A DNA stretch of 64,000 nt from Gymnogyps californianus (taxonomy: Eukaryota; Chordata; Aves; Accipitriformes; Cathartidae), in the NCBI RefSeq assembly GCF_018139145.2, contig NC_059486.1, positions 9,424,001 through 9,488,000 on the forward strand, written 5' to 3'. The position numbers and the translations under genes are program-made. The first letter of the stretch is position 1, and every line of letters begins with the position of its first letter. Below, one piece after another: positions 15,101 to 27,900 of the stretch. The notes beneath the pieces are model-generated. The model was given only the letters and a program-made list of their open reading frames with translations, was not told the DNA's origin and made no database searches.

Positions 15101-15760
15101 ATTAGTAATTCTTCGTTGATGGACCCATTGCTACAGCTTTGCCAAATCTGGCTGGGCAATCAAATTGTACTGGTTGGTTTTGTGAGGTCTCTGACGTCCA
15201 CCCTAGGTGTCAGCACATACCCGAGGCTGCTACTCACAGACATGGAGCTTTTCTCCCTCAAGCATCTTTGGCTTGATTTCATTACCAAGAGGCACCGCTT
15301 AGAAATGTGCCACTTTCTTCATAAAGTTTATTAGGTATTAAATTGTTTTATTGGGTATAAAATTGGTTTAGAGCATTACATTCCAGGCTACTGTAGCTAT
15401 AAAGATTTCAGTGGCAATTCACGAGATTCATGGAAAATTAGAGACAGCAAGACTTCCTAGGTAATCAGAAAAAAGAAAACCCACCCACATTGTATGTACT
15501 GCCTGAGGTGATGACTGCTAATGAGATAAGTGTGATGTACAGTTCTGTTACGAAAATTGCATAAGTAGGACAGATAGCAGGTTTTTCAGTAGGTCTTCTC
15601 AAGGGTGTTTTCAGAAACACATTTACTTGTTCAACTTGGAGTTAAAAGAAGTTTTTAAACTCCTGTTAACACCAGAGAACCACTATAAGTGAGAAAGAGC
15701 GACAGTCTAAGCGGGTTGAGGTATTGGCGGTGAATTGTTAACAAGCCAAAAACCTACGAG

Positions 15761-15870
15761 GCACTTAAATAGGCATTTAATTTTAGCTGTGTGAGTGGTC
15801 CTGCTATAGTCAATGGAATAACACAGAGCTGTATAGTTAAGCAAGCAGTCAAGTGCTTGGCTGGGTCTGG
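15761..15870. repeat. Palindromic (MITE-like) ancient repeat relic, copy 2
   Basis: GCACTTAAATAGGCATTTAA, GTGTGAGTGGTCC, AGTCAATGGAAT and AGTCAAGTGCTTGGCTG occur in the same order as in the element at 8451-8575. The GTCAATGG centre is at 15809-15816. The ends form a weak inverted repeat (GCACTT and AAGTGC). Decay is greater than in copy 1, so identification is less sure. Confidence 0.45.
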
Positions 15871-18119
15871 AACTACAGACAATTGCAAATTGCATTTCTG
15901 CCCTCAGTAATGCCATTCTGCATCAGTAGCGAAGGCAAGAAGCGATTTCCTAATGATCTCAAAGGATATAAGAGAAGATTTCTCGTAGCGGAGTTTTCTT
16001 TACATCAGCAGACAAAGGCAAAATGCAATCTAATGGTTAAAAATGGAAAGCAGTTTGGAAGTAAGGTCCAAGTTGAGATAATCCACCCAGTGATACAAGG
16101 AAGGTCCGTAGGTCTGCCTCTGTGGCAGTCAGGGAGCTGCCTGTGAACAGTTATTGCTGAGGCTTACGGATCCGCCAGGATGCTGTGTCCTGAGACCCTC
16201 TGTGTCCCAGAGGTCGCCGTGCAGCTGCACCAGAAGCTCCATTCAGAGCTCAACAGAGTGTGTGAAGCAAGTGTATCTGGGGGGTGCCTCGGGGCTGCCT
16301 TCCAGAGACACCACAGAGTTCCTCGGAGTCCTGTGCGGTCACCCTGACAGGGGCTGGGATGGGAGATGGCTTTGCTCTGCTGTTTAGAGAGAGTGGATTT
16401 GGCAGCCACTCACTTCACCTCACCTTTTCCCAGTAATTCTCCTGCTTGCCTTTTTTTTTAATTTTTTTTTTTTTTTAACTTAGCATCGTATGATGACTGT
16501 CCTCAAGGGCTAGCTTAAAAGTAAAGTTTCCACTTTCTGTTTGAGGAAGACATTTACAGAACATTTGCTCCTGAGGTGTTGTCACATAGTGTGCTCATTT
16601 CTGGCCATGGTGCCTATTTAGTAGTAGCTGTTGCTTGCTGCCTACTCTTGAGTTTATTAATATAAAACCATGACTGTACCACTCTCAAGTGCATTAAGTT
16701 TGTTCTGCTTGATAACTTCTGGTTTACTGCACATCCTTAGTGATTACAAGCAGAGGAAGACGTTGTTCTATTGTGTCTTGGATTACCAGAAAGTCATGCA
16801 CTATATATTCATTGGTGTTCCCCTTGTGAAGGAGTTGTTAATCTCCACCTGCATCTCTTGCCCTGTAGTTATAATAATCGTAGCTTGAGAAATTTAAGGG
16901 AAGAAATATTGTTTGAAGAAATTCTAATTTTGCATCAAAGGATCATTAGGCTGGATTGAGCCCAGTCTAGGAAGCTTGCCTGACTATCTTTTAATACATA
17001 AAAGTTTTATATAATTTATAAAAATTGGAGTAGAGTTTGCTGATTGTCAGACTTTCTTTTGAGCCATGGTATTTTCTTCCTCCACAATACTTTGTAAATT
17101 TGATATGCAAGGTTAAATCCTCCAACTTCTAGCAGGCTTCTTTAATTAAACTGACTAATAGAGGGCCAAGATCCTGACCTAGCAGCTTACACAGATTGCC
17201 CCATAATTTCTGTTCGAGTGTTTTGGTAGGTTTTAGAAGATGCCTAGCCTCACTGCAAAAAACCTTAAAGTAGTAGAGAATTTGCCACAGTAAGCCAGTA
17301 AGCTGTTCAATGTTTAATTATCTTTGTTGTTTAAAAAAACCTCAATTTATTCTGAAGTCAGAATTTCTCTAGCATTAGCTACCAATTATTAGATTTCATT
17401 ATGTCTTTTTCTGCTACATTAAAGAGCTAGGATTGGGAATTTCTTCCCATGCAGCTAGTTATCAATCTGTCTCTTGGACTTCTCTCAGAAAATAGACTGG
17501 GCTTCTTAAATCTCACTGTATGGCATATTTTTGAGATTTAAAAACACACTTATGCTAATTAGAAGGGACACTAGTGAAATACAGTTAATTTGTCAGAGAA
17601 AGAGAAGTACTTTTTCTTGGTCCATTTGCATAAACTTTGTTCCACCTGAAGTTTGAACACTTCGACAAGCGCAGATATGGGACAGGTTTACCTGCAGAGT
17701 TTGCTAGTGATCTCTGGCTACCACCTTTAGATGCTCCGCTCGGTTGTGTCACCTGTCTATGCGCATGAATGCAGGTAGACATTGAATGTATATGACATGT
17801 TCTCTCAAGGGAGCAGATGGTGCTACCTAGCCCTCCCCAAGGCATTTTGACATAAATCGTTGCAGATATTGGGAGGCAGTATTTAGACATCTTTAAGAAC
17901 AGTGTCTTTATATTCTCATAACTTGTATGCATCTGTTGGCATGTGAATTTATTAGCCTGTTTTCTGGGGACCATCAGTAATCACTGACTCTAATCAGGAA
18001 GGAGGATCCCAGTTAAACTACACTGGGGAAAAAAAATTAAGAAGGTATTTCTTAATTGGAAGGCAACGATTCATTACATTCATCTTATGCCACACAGACT
18101 ATTTATTCGATTTGGCTTC

Positions 18120-18342
18120 TCCGAATTTGCCTGGTCTCTCGCTAGGTCACGTTCCTCCGCAGCCCGCCTGTGCGCGGCTCCGGGCGGCCCAGGGGCTCCC
18201 CGGGGCAGCTCCTGGAGAGGCTGTGTGTTCGCTGGGGCACTGTGCTTGTTCACACGTCCTGGTTCACCTGGGGCTGCCAGTGTTTCTCGGCTCCTGATTC
18301 CTGTCGGAGCACCAAGGGGGATTTCTCTTCAAAATAACAAAG
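18120..18342 (+). other. Small CpG-rich block ending in a donor-like site
   Basis: From about 18145 to 18240 the sequence is much richer in G, C and CpG (about nine CpG in 95 bp, including GCGCGG and GGGCGG) than the AT-rich DNA around it. A + strand frame is open from 18087 to 18362, and AACAAAG|GTGAGG at 18343 is a good donor. An alternative first exon of GALNT9 or a non-coding RNA is possible. No homology is recognised and no TATA box is clear, so this is a candidate only. Confidence 0.25.
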
Positions 18343-18510
18343 GTGAGGAAAAACTGGATTGAACACAGATTTTGAAATACTGAGCAGAACTGATGTTTCC
18401 TGGCCAGAAATCCTGCAGAGATCTGCTAATGAGTAAAAACTCTCTGCCTGTTCTATGCAGAGCCCGTAGACTGACCATAGCTGGTTGTGTTAGGATAATC
18501 TTTCAGCTAA

Positions 18511-18640
18511 GGCACTAGCCCAAAAATTGGAAAACCTGAATTCTTTTCTGTCTCTGCCATAGGTTCAGATATGACTTTGAATGAGACATTTTATTTCCCT
18601 ATATTCAATTTTTGTTCTATGGCAGATGGGAGGAAATATT
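18511..18640 (+). mobile_element. Old MIR-like SINE relic, opposite orientation
   Basis: GGCACTAGCC, AAAACCTGAATTCTTTTCTG, TCTCTGCCA, ATGACTTTGAATGAGACATT, TTATTTCCCTATATTCAATT and GGCAGATGGGAGGA follow the forward order of the MIR/CORE-SINE consensus (CCTGGGTTCGAATCCCGGCT, CTGCCACTTACT, GTGACCTTGGGCAAGTCACT, TAACCTCTCTGTGCCTCAGT, CATCTGTAAAATGGGG). The match is ordered but diverged. An old L2-type fragment would share part of this and is the main alternative. Confidence 0.6.
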
Positions 18641-21323
18641 TCTTTCTGTCCATGTCCATCTTTCAGAGGATCTCTAAAATGCTTCTGGTATTTTAATATG
18701 TGCATGTGTAGCATCTGGATGTGATGGAAGCTTCCATAAACCATCACATTAACAGCCACAGTACTCCTCTTTTGAAAAACTGAAATTCACCCTTTAACAG
18801 GTCCATGCCAACATAAATTACAGTCAGGCATTTTGTTTCCAGCAAAGCTAGGTAAAAATATATTGCCTCCTCTTTGTCTTCATCCTGAAACAGAAATTAC
18901 CATTCCCTTAAACCTCAGCTGCATACTTAGTCTTCCCAAATCTGTCAAAATGATACAGGGTTGCAGCTCCTATTATTAAGTGTTTAAACTAGACTGTATC
19001 AGTTTGAATTATAATTTACCCAGATTACAGGGCTTTTGCATGACCAGCTCAAGCAGTGGTAATCTTTTGGGGATGGGGGAATATGGAGGGCAGAGGGAAT
19101 GGACCCGGACTGGCACGAAGACCTCTGGGATAAGGTCTTCACCTGGCCCAGTCAAAACAAACCACGTAACTTGCAGTTTAGTCTCAGCAATGGGACACGA
19201 GCAGCCACAAAGCCCTTTCTCCTGCAGCGTTACAGGGTACTTGAATCATTTTTTAAGTGCGGCATCCTTCATATAATAATGGAATTGCTCAGCATAGTTC
19301 AGTCATCGAGCAGAGGCTGTGACCAGAGTTGGTTGGCAGAAGGTGACAGTGACAGAAGAAATGGGGAAAGGAAATAGTTGTTGCCATCACCTGACAAAGC
19401 AGATGAGAAATCTGGAATTCCTCTGAAAATGCGAGTGGTAGAAGCAGCAGAGCATGTAAACGTTGACACAGGGCAACAAGGCAGGATTTTGATACAGTGG
19501 ACACTGTAGTTAGAGCTAGTGAAGAAATCCCTGGGGGCCTTGACTGTGGTTATTGCTTTTGTCTTATTTCATCTCTGTAGAGGTATTACACTGCTTGTGA
19601 CAGCCTGGCTCTGAGAGAAGATGGAAAGAGATTATTTAGAGGCAACAGGACAGACAAGTGGATTCTATTCCATGTTACTCACAGCAAAGATGCTCCAGGG
19701 CAAAATTAAATGAACTGAAAGTCCAGAAAAGTGCCTTCCTAAAAATGATGAAGAGCTGTATTTTTTTCAAATTTTCTTATAGATGATAGGCAAAGCAATG
19801 CAGCCGCTGTAATTGTTTTTTTTTTTTTTTTTATCATCCATCCCATTTTACCAGAAAAGGTTTTTTAACAGAGAACTGTATTTAGGTTGAAAAAGAAAAG
19901 TAGGAAGGACTCTTGATTATTTCTTTGGCAGCCCAGAATATTTATGCATTCTGGCTCCACAAATAAATAGCTAGGTAAAACCTGGAGCTCGGTAAATGAA
20001 GAGCACTTGTGACCCAGCAGGGATAAAACACATCAGCCATGTGATGAAAGAATTACTTAATCCTGTAGCAGTGTCCCTTTCAGTTCTTGGAAATTCAGAC
20101 TTTAATGAAGCAAAGTAGTATTTAATGACTACTACTGTTCTCCAGAAATAAAAAATTACTGGAGTAACAGAGGGGCTGTTTTTATTTGTTTATTTTAGCC
20201 AAGCTGTAGTTGAAGTGTATCTTTTGGAGTAAAACTATAGCAACTGCCTGGGAACATAAAATGCCATAGGTCATTAAGTAAATTCTGTATTTTTTCTAAT
20301 GCAATACTTTTCTGGTCACGTCTGACATCCTTTTGAGGTCAGTTTTGTGCTGATACCTGTATTTCATGACTGTGCTATATATAACTGGCTCTGGCTTGCT
20401 CTGTTAAGACACAAGTTAAGCGGGGCCATGTTTGTGAGTGCACATTTGCACTGGAATCACTTTCAATATCTAGCGGTATGTGAAACGCAGAGGGGCCAAA
20501 TTCTGTGGTGGGGCAGGGAAGGATAAATAAGGGCAGGATTGAGGGGGAGGGATGAGCATGTTGTATGAGCAAGTTGTCTAAGTATTCTCTGAAATCCTCA
20601 TCTAACATACCCTAGTTGTTCTAACCCTTTCCATGCTAAGAAGCTCAGGGAGGCAATGAGTTTTTTATAAGAACAGAGTCATCAAGAGGTGGCATGAAAA
20701 ACATCCATTTTCATTTCCTAGCTTATGAAATTGGGATACTGTTCTCCCTGCTCACAGTGGGTGTCTGCAAATCACTCTCAGGTGTCAGGATGAAAGTCCT
20801 TGCATAAGAGCAAGGAAGGATGATACAAAACATTTCTAACCTCTGCAGAGCTCTGTCTTACAGTTGTCTCCAAGGGCAGGGACAGAGCTGCTGCTGATTC
20901 CCAGTGTGACAGATGTCACCACGTGGTTCTGCATGAGGCTGTCTGACACAGGGAAGCCAAACAAGTGATGAATTTAGATGAAATTCTATTAGCTGTAGAT
21001 TACCTTTCTCTTTGGCTTAACATGAAGTGGTAAATCCAAGGTGGGGAACATAGACTTGGCTCAAAGTATGGGCTTTTTTCTACATAGTTTGTTTTCAAGA
21101 CTGTCTCTAACTGAAGGGTTTTGAAAATCTGCTCACAGCAGAAATTTGGTGTTTAGGTTCCCAGCCTAGGAGTGAAGAATTATGATGAATGACTTAATTA
21201 AAGAAGCCATAAAAAGGCAAAAGGTAAATGTCAGTGTTTTCTTTGTAATCAACTAATGATCTTTTAGTCTATAATGGGACAGTAATTTTCCAAATAATTT
21301 TTTTTGAAAAAAGAATACAGATT

Positions 21324-21337
21324 GGGGGGGGGGGGGG
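21324..21337. repeat. G14 homopolymer
   Basis: A run of 14 G stands in an A/T-rich context. It may form a quadruplex between strands or within one strand. Its length may vary or be miscalled. Confidence 0.9.
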
Positions 21338-24300
21338 AATCTGAATTCATCTGTTGAGAAAGGAGAATCCATTAAAACTTTTTAAAATTACTTTCTCAGA
21401 AAAGGATGTTTTCAGATGTTGTTCACACCAAATATTTTGCTTGATCTGAAATGACCTTACTTTCCATATTTTGAGTTGTCAAGCACCTTGAAATGCCAAG
21501 CACATTTTTGGTTCAATTTGAAACCATATCTGTATACATACATATTTAACTTCTAGAAATCTCTTGCAAACAAAGAACATCCCTTATTTGCTCAGCACTT
21601 TAATAATACAGGACACTATCTTCCCAATAAGCTGAAGCTAATATTTACAGTGTTCAATTGTGAGGACACTTTTAGCTCTTGGGAAAAATACTGCCAAATG
21701 TGTATGTGTATTTTCACATTCTTATGCTAGATGGAATCTGTCCTATCTAGTTTAAGGAATAAAAACATGCCTAGCGAACTCTTTTATATGTCACCATCAA
21801 TACCTTTCTGTTGGTTTAATTATACAACAGAACAACAACAACAAAAAAATCCTCCAAATGAAAGAATTTGTCAACTAAAGCGAGCCTTAGTCTGAATCTT
21901 TGTACCTGGGAATAACTGGTCCTGAAGAAATGAAATGAAAAGAGCCAGTAGAAGGCTGTGTCTGGTGACACACCTCACTTCAAATTTCCCTGGAGAGGCA
22001 ACAAATCTACAAATGTGATAGCCTACTTTGCAGTCCTAGGATTTGGAGATTCTTTAGGGAGTTGACCATCAAAATCACAAACAGCCTTTTTCTTTTGTTT
22101 TACCTAAATCGTATCCCTTTACCAGCTCCTTAGGTGACGTACTAAGCAATCTGTTCATATAGAATAGCTTGGTTTGTCAGTCACGTCACAGCCTATGATT
22201 AATGTTATTATCTGTCCATTAATAGCATTAATAGCAATAAAGCATTTAAGCAGAGTGAATGACTAGAACATAATAGCATTTTCTTCTGTTAAAGTTCCTC
22301 TTCTCTGCCTTTGTTTCTTTCCTCTAAGGTATCCAAAAATTGTTCCAGGCATGTACTGTTCTTCAGTCAGAAAGGTGAAGTCAAGTGTGTTGTAACAGAC
22401 TCACTGGGGTTTTTTTGCGGTTTTTTGCATTTTTTTGAGTTGTTCTTGCAACTCAGGCAGCTGCCAAGGGTAGCTGTGCCTGGACAAAAGGGTAGTGTAA
22501 GTCAGAGGCGTGTTTTTCAAACTTCAGAGACTTGTTTTGCTGTTGGACTTAGCCTAGATCAGTTCTGACTTTCTCCTTACCAGGTAGCTTATTCCAGTTG
22601 TTTATGGGCACCCCCCCTCCTCCGGCACCTTCCTATAGCACTGGTTATGTTTTCCCAGGGAGGAGAATCTTAATCATGGGTTTGTCATCTGAAATAAATA
22701 CGCATTCCCAGTGAAAGCCATGATTACACACATCTGCATCTTATGTTTAAGGATTTGGCACTTATTGTGTAAAACAGGATGTCATCTGAATTCAATAATC
22801 ATGTGTTGGTTTAGTGAGCTGGTGCTTATTCCTACCAGATGAACTTGTCCAGTATAAGCAGGTGATGATTTGTGGGTTTTTTAATATAAATTGCCTGTTT
22901 AGTTTGCTGATCTGATTTAGAAAGGGTGTGTGGGAAAGGATGTCTGGAATTACTATAATGATTTGTTAGTACTTCTGCTGGTGAGCTATTTTTTTTCTTA
23001 TTGCTCACTGCTGATATTTTATTAATTATCCTCCTAGAGATCAGTTTTCAGTATAAATTCTACCTCCAGCTTGAGTTCTGCTAATCAGAGTACAAGAGAG
23101 AATGCTTTAATATAGTGTCACTAGACTGGCTGGTTTCTGTACTTATGAGAAATGCGCTCACACTATTCCTTACAGCAGTGTTATCTCTGCTGTACACTTA
23201 GAGCACTAAGACTTAGTGAGATTTATAGAACTATTAAGAATGAGCTATCAGGTATATCTCCCAGATGATAATATTCATCGTTCTGTGTTCATACAACCGC
23301 TCCCTTGGGAAGGTCATAGAGGAGGAACAAGATAGAATTAATGCTTTGAAAAACAAGAGTGCACCCTGCATCATCAATATCTCTGCAGGTCACAGCTGCC
23401 AAACGTGAATTTAAAGAGCAATCCCAAGAGATGCAAACTGTCACAGCTCCCTCAGTGCTGAACATCCAGCGTCAGAACTCAGTGAGCTGTTTCTGCTCAC
23501 TTCTGCCATTTTTTCCAGCTACATTTGCCTCGCTTTCTTTCCTTTTTTCGTCAGCGCTGCCCTGGTGATGGTTATGTAGCAGGGCTGTGGAGAACTCGCA
23601 CCTCTTGTCTCATGTACCTTCTTTAGAGGTCCTGGTGAAAGAACATCTCTGCTGGTGAGGCTTCTCCGCTGCCTAGATGCTTCAGGTGCCAGCACTTGAA
23701 CAAATCAAGTCTTTTGTACGCCAGCCACCAAGAAGCCAGCCGACAAATGTGCCTCATCTACGAGGGCTTTATAATGTGGCCTCTGAGCTCTGTGACTGTC
23801 CACGGTATTGCTTTGTACCCGTAACACTGAGTCCTTGTGACTTCTCGTAACCATGTTCAAAGCTGAATTTAAGCTGAGACACCAGATGTCTTCATGGTCT
23901 AAAATATTAGTAATTAGTCTGAGTTTGTAGTGTTTCTGCATTAGAAGAAGCTTTTACTTTAATAGCCTTTTTTTGAAAATGTTATTCTAAGTAGATCAGC
24001 ACGCTAAAATTTGCATTGTAAAAGATTGTTTTGGAACAAAGCAGGATCTAATGAGCATATAGTAAATCCCTTGGCTCTGCAGCAGAGTCACAATAAGCAT
24101 AATAGCTCTCACTGAATGAATCCCTTGCAGCCTAAAAGCTTTTTTCTTTAAAATGAAATAGCAACCCTGCAGGATTTAGTGCAGACAATATGCAAAGATC
24201 ATTTAAGGGACTGTTGTGGAAAGAGAAAACAAATGAGGATGACTCCACTTAGAGTCTTTTGAAAAGACCCTTTGTGATCACTTCATTAGACAGTCTGTTT

Positions 24301-24521
24301 CAATATTTTCTTATTCAAGAATGACTTTATTCTAATGGAAGCATCAATAAATTTCACTCTTTATTCTTCCTCCCTGTGGTCTCAGCTCAAATTCCAGGAA
24401 GCATTTTATCATTTTTCAGCCTTCTTACTGAAGGTTGAACACACAGTAAGTATTATTTCTTTAGCAAAAGACTGAAAGTGTGAACTAATGGTATTACACA
24501 AGAAAGCTGAGAACTCCCTTT

Positions 24522-24537
24522 GGGGGGGTGGGGGGGG
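24522..24537. repeat. G7-T-G8 run
   Basis: Two G runs separated by one T (24522-24528 and 24530-24537) can be divided into four GGG tracts with short loops, so a single-strand quadruplex is possible. Confidence 0.85.
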
Positions 24538-24819
24538 AAGTTGAACAACTTTTGCCTTTTACTTTCATCCTGGCTTAACTTAGGTAACAATTGAAGGGAG
24601 ATGCCATTAGAGGTTCTGCCTAGTTTTAGGCTAATGTATTTGCCTGCCTGTTAGAAAAGGTGCCTTGGAGTTACGCGCTTACTGTCTGCCCTTTCTGCAA
24701 AGCTAGAAGTAGTTTATCTCCCAGACATACTGGGATAGGCACCCTAAATAGTGTGAAAACCATTTCATTTGCCATTTTGAAGAAAGTTAATTGAAATCAG
24801 ACTGTTGAGACAATGTTGA

Positions 24820-24988
24820 GAGGTTGCCCAGAGAGGTTGTGGAGTCTCCATCATTGGAGACGTTCAAAAGCCACTGGGACACAGTCCTGGGCAACTGGCT
24901 CTAGGTGGCCGTGCTTGAGCAGGGGGGTTGGACCAGGTGACCTCCAGAGGTCCCTTCCAACTTCAGCCATTCTGTGATTCTATAATTC
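24820..24988 (+). mobile_element. CR1 LINE, 5'-truncated 3' end
   Basis: The segment starts at AGGTTGCCCAGAGAGGTTGT, passes through GGGCAACTGGCTCTAGGTGG and GACCTCCAGAGGTCCCTTCC, and ends with ATTCTGTG ATTCTATA ATTC (24969-24988). This is the typical CR1 3' end with its 8-bp terminal repeat. CR1 is the main retrotransposon of birds and is also present in turtles and crocodilians. Only about 170 bp remain and no open frame for the reverse transcriptase is present, so the copy is immobile. No clear target-site duplication was seen, which is usual for CR1. Confidence 0.92.
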
Positions 24989-27900
24989 AGCTGCCACATG
25001 CACTGATGTATATGACTCCAAACTTGCTGTATAATTTTTTTCTCTTGTTTTCTTTCTGAGTTCAAAAAGTTTAAATTTGAAATTGGTGTTATGAATAGAC
25101 CAACCCCAGAGGTTTCAAGCGTGGGTGTTTTAATTCTAGCACCTGGCTTTAGCAAAGGCTTTTAATTTTGCTTCTGGGTTGGAGGTCTGATTTTTGCTTT
25201 AATTTACTCAGAGGAAATAATCCTTGTTCACCTGAGATACCAAATAAAAATGGGAAGAGGTTTGAAACATAAAACAACTCCTCCCCTCAAAAGCTCAACT
25301 ACTGTCCTCATTTGACCACAGATCCAAAGCCCAAACCTGAACCTAAACTAGGTGCATACAAACCCCATCTAAATATGACAATCTTTGGCTTTACCTCTGT
25401 CTCAGAGATGTGTTTAAACTAGTTCATGTGATGGGATTTAACCAAATCTGGTCCTCTGTACTCACCGCTTTTTTTTCCTACTGAGGAGATGAGTTTCTTG
25501 AAGAAAAGTTTATTTCTGAAGGAGCTGTTGCTTTATGGACAGTGTCCACAGGTGACAGCCCTGGCTAGGGCAAGGGTGGAATTGGCTTCAGATCAAAAGC
25601 ACAGTGCCCTGCTACATTATCTGAAGGACTGATTTTTGTTAATACAGAGCCTTGTAAACCTCAACGGAATGAAACTACTAATGGGCCAAAGGCATATAAT
25701 GACTAAGTGCCAGTTACTGTTTGTAGGTAAGACTTTCCAATAGGAAGTCAAAGGTTTAGAAAGCCATACTACGAGTATCAGCATGGTTAATAAATTGAAT
25801 GCCTCTCAGTTTGTTCAGGCAGTGATCGAGTAGCTGAATGGTTGAGGAATATACTAATCTTGACACATATTGGTGGAAATTGAGACAGCAATGACAAGTG
25901 TGGTCATTGCAGTTATTTTATAAGTGATATTTTTTAGAAAGCGTCCTGGTTCTGTTCTCTGTGAGTTAGTTTTGTACTCTTCAAGAGACTTTTATGGAAG
26001 TGTTGTGTGAACACCTTCACATGTCAAGCAAGGCATCCCTACTCTGACCTTCGGTATTCTTGCTAATCTCCTGGCATCTGACAGTGTGCTGCAACCTGGT
26101 TTGGACTGCTGCTATGCTCAGCTGATCTAGTCTTGAGCCTCTCTTAAGTAGCGTCCAAGTGAGCACTGGACTATGGCAGCTAGTATACTGGTTCTTGTGT
26201 TTCAGGAGAAGCTTCTGAATTGACTAGTCAGCATTATTTGGTGGTTTGGTGCAGGTCAGTAAAGCTTAGTCTGGCAAAACAGGTATTCTCCTAAGAACTT
26301 AAATGTCGCAGGAGCTCAGCTGCAGATTTTCTGATGGAAGCTTAATGTACCTATGTCTTTACCCCTTGCTGAGACTTGAATTTAGAGGGAGATTTTCTCT
26401 ATGGTCTTTTGGGATAAGTGAGAAGAAATAACCTAAAGCAATCACATGAATGAGAAGTGAGGAACAAGGATGACGGGCTGGTCTTTAGTGCCGTTTCATG
26501 TATCCCATGTGGACTGTATTTTTCCAAGGCCAATTTGTTGAATTTTAACAGTTACAGTACAAACAGTGTCTGTGCTGACAGATTTGCAGAAATGACTGAC
26601 AGTGGTTCTATTGATTTGGAAAAAAGTTGAGTAAATTTGTAAGAAGGCAGAAAATTATTCTCATCAAATGCGTTCTTAAAGAATATGTTATGAGAAGCAT
26701 CTGCCTGGGACAATTACCAAACTACATTTGAGATACCAAATTGCATTTACTTTATACAAGGAAAAATGATTTGGGCTTGCAAAAACCGACATATCTGGTA
26801 TTAGACCAGAAGAAGATATCTGCAGCCTCTTTCAGGCTTGAGGAGAACTCAGAGAAAGTAGAGTTATTATCTCTAGCCTATGAAGTTTAAGGCTACGTCT
26901 CAAAGCAATCTCTTTTCTATGCCTGTCATTTACGTGATAGGAGCTGTTAACATCTCCTGGAGCGTTTTGAGGTGCCAACATTCATTCATTTGCTAAGAAA
27001 AACAAGTCTTTGAAAATTAAAAACTTGCCCTTAGATAGGCTGTCCTTTCTCCCTACTCCCATTCCTCAATGCTTGCTCTCCTGTCAGACCCTAATGCCAT
27101 CCCTAAGCAATGATGTCAATGAGGCGGATGGTAGACAAACAGTGTTTATCTGCACCCAAGGTCAGCAATACAGAATGTACTGACATTTGCTATACACCAT
27201 GCCTGTGAGGTTGCCTGCTTTGTTATTACCTGTTAAGCTGCCATCTCCCAAAATTCTGCTCCCCAAGTGCTTTCTGGGACTAACAAATCATCTCCCCCGT
27301 CCTCTTCCACATGAGGAACATGCTGACATCATGCCTTCAGCAGAGCAGTGAGCCACTGTCCTCTGCATGGCACATGGTACGTTGCTGCAAGTGGATCAGT
27401 CAGGATCGGTGGAGTCTCTGGATAATTCTCCCGGTGCCTCTCTCGGGCAGCTACCCCAGAGCAGGCAGGCATCCAGGGAACTTGTGCCAGCAAGGGCAGA
27501 CGTCATGATCACCAGAAGCAGGCTCTGCTTTGCAGCCATGTGAATCCTAGGAGCTCAGGATTGGGAACGAGGAGCAGGCTCCAGAGCCAGTGATGGAAGT
27601 CTGGTATCTGCGTAAGCTCTCCTAACATTTGAGTACAGAACTGGCTGCATTTTGCCATCATTTCGGCCTCGTGCTTAACTCCTGCTATGCTCTGCTTGGC
27701 TGTGAAGCCTTCTCACCAGCTCCTCAGGAAACAGTCTTATCAGAGCAGGTGGTCTTTGACCAGTACCACTGCAGTTATAGATGAACTTTCCTAGCGGCAA
27801 ACAAGAATTCCTGAACCACCTTGGTTTGGAGTGATATTTTAGTCTTTGCCATCCCAGTTAACATGTATTTGAAATCCATATGTGAAGCATGGCGTATGCA

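Noticed and set aside
16154..16409. Overlapping open frames on both strands in a GC-richer patch
   Set aside because: No domain or splice context was recognised, and two-strand overlap with similar length points to low stop density rather than a gene.
17585..17974. Minus-strand open frame of 129 codons
   Set aside because: No family motif, no splice signals in a sensible place and ordinary AT-rich composition. A frame of this length is expected by chance in 64 kb.
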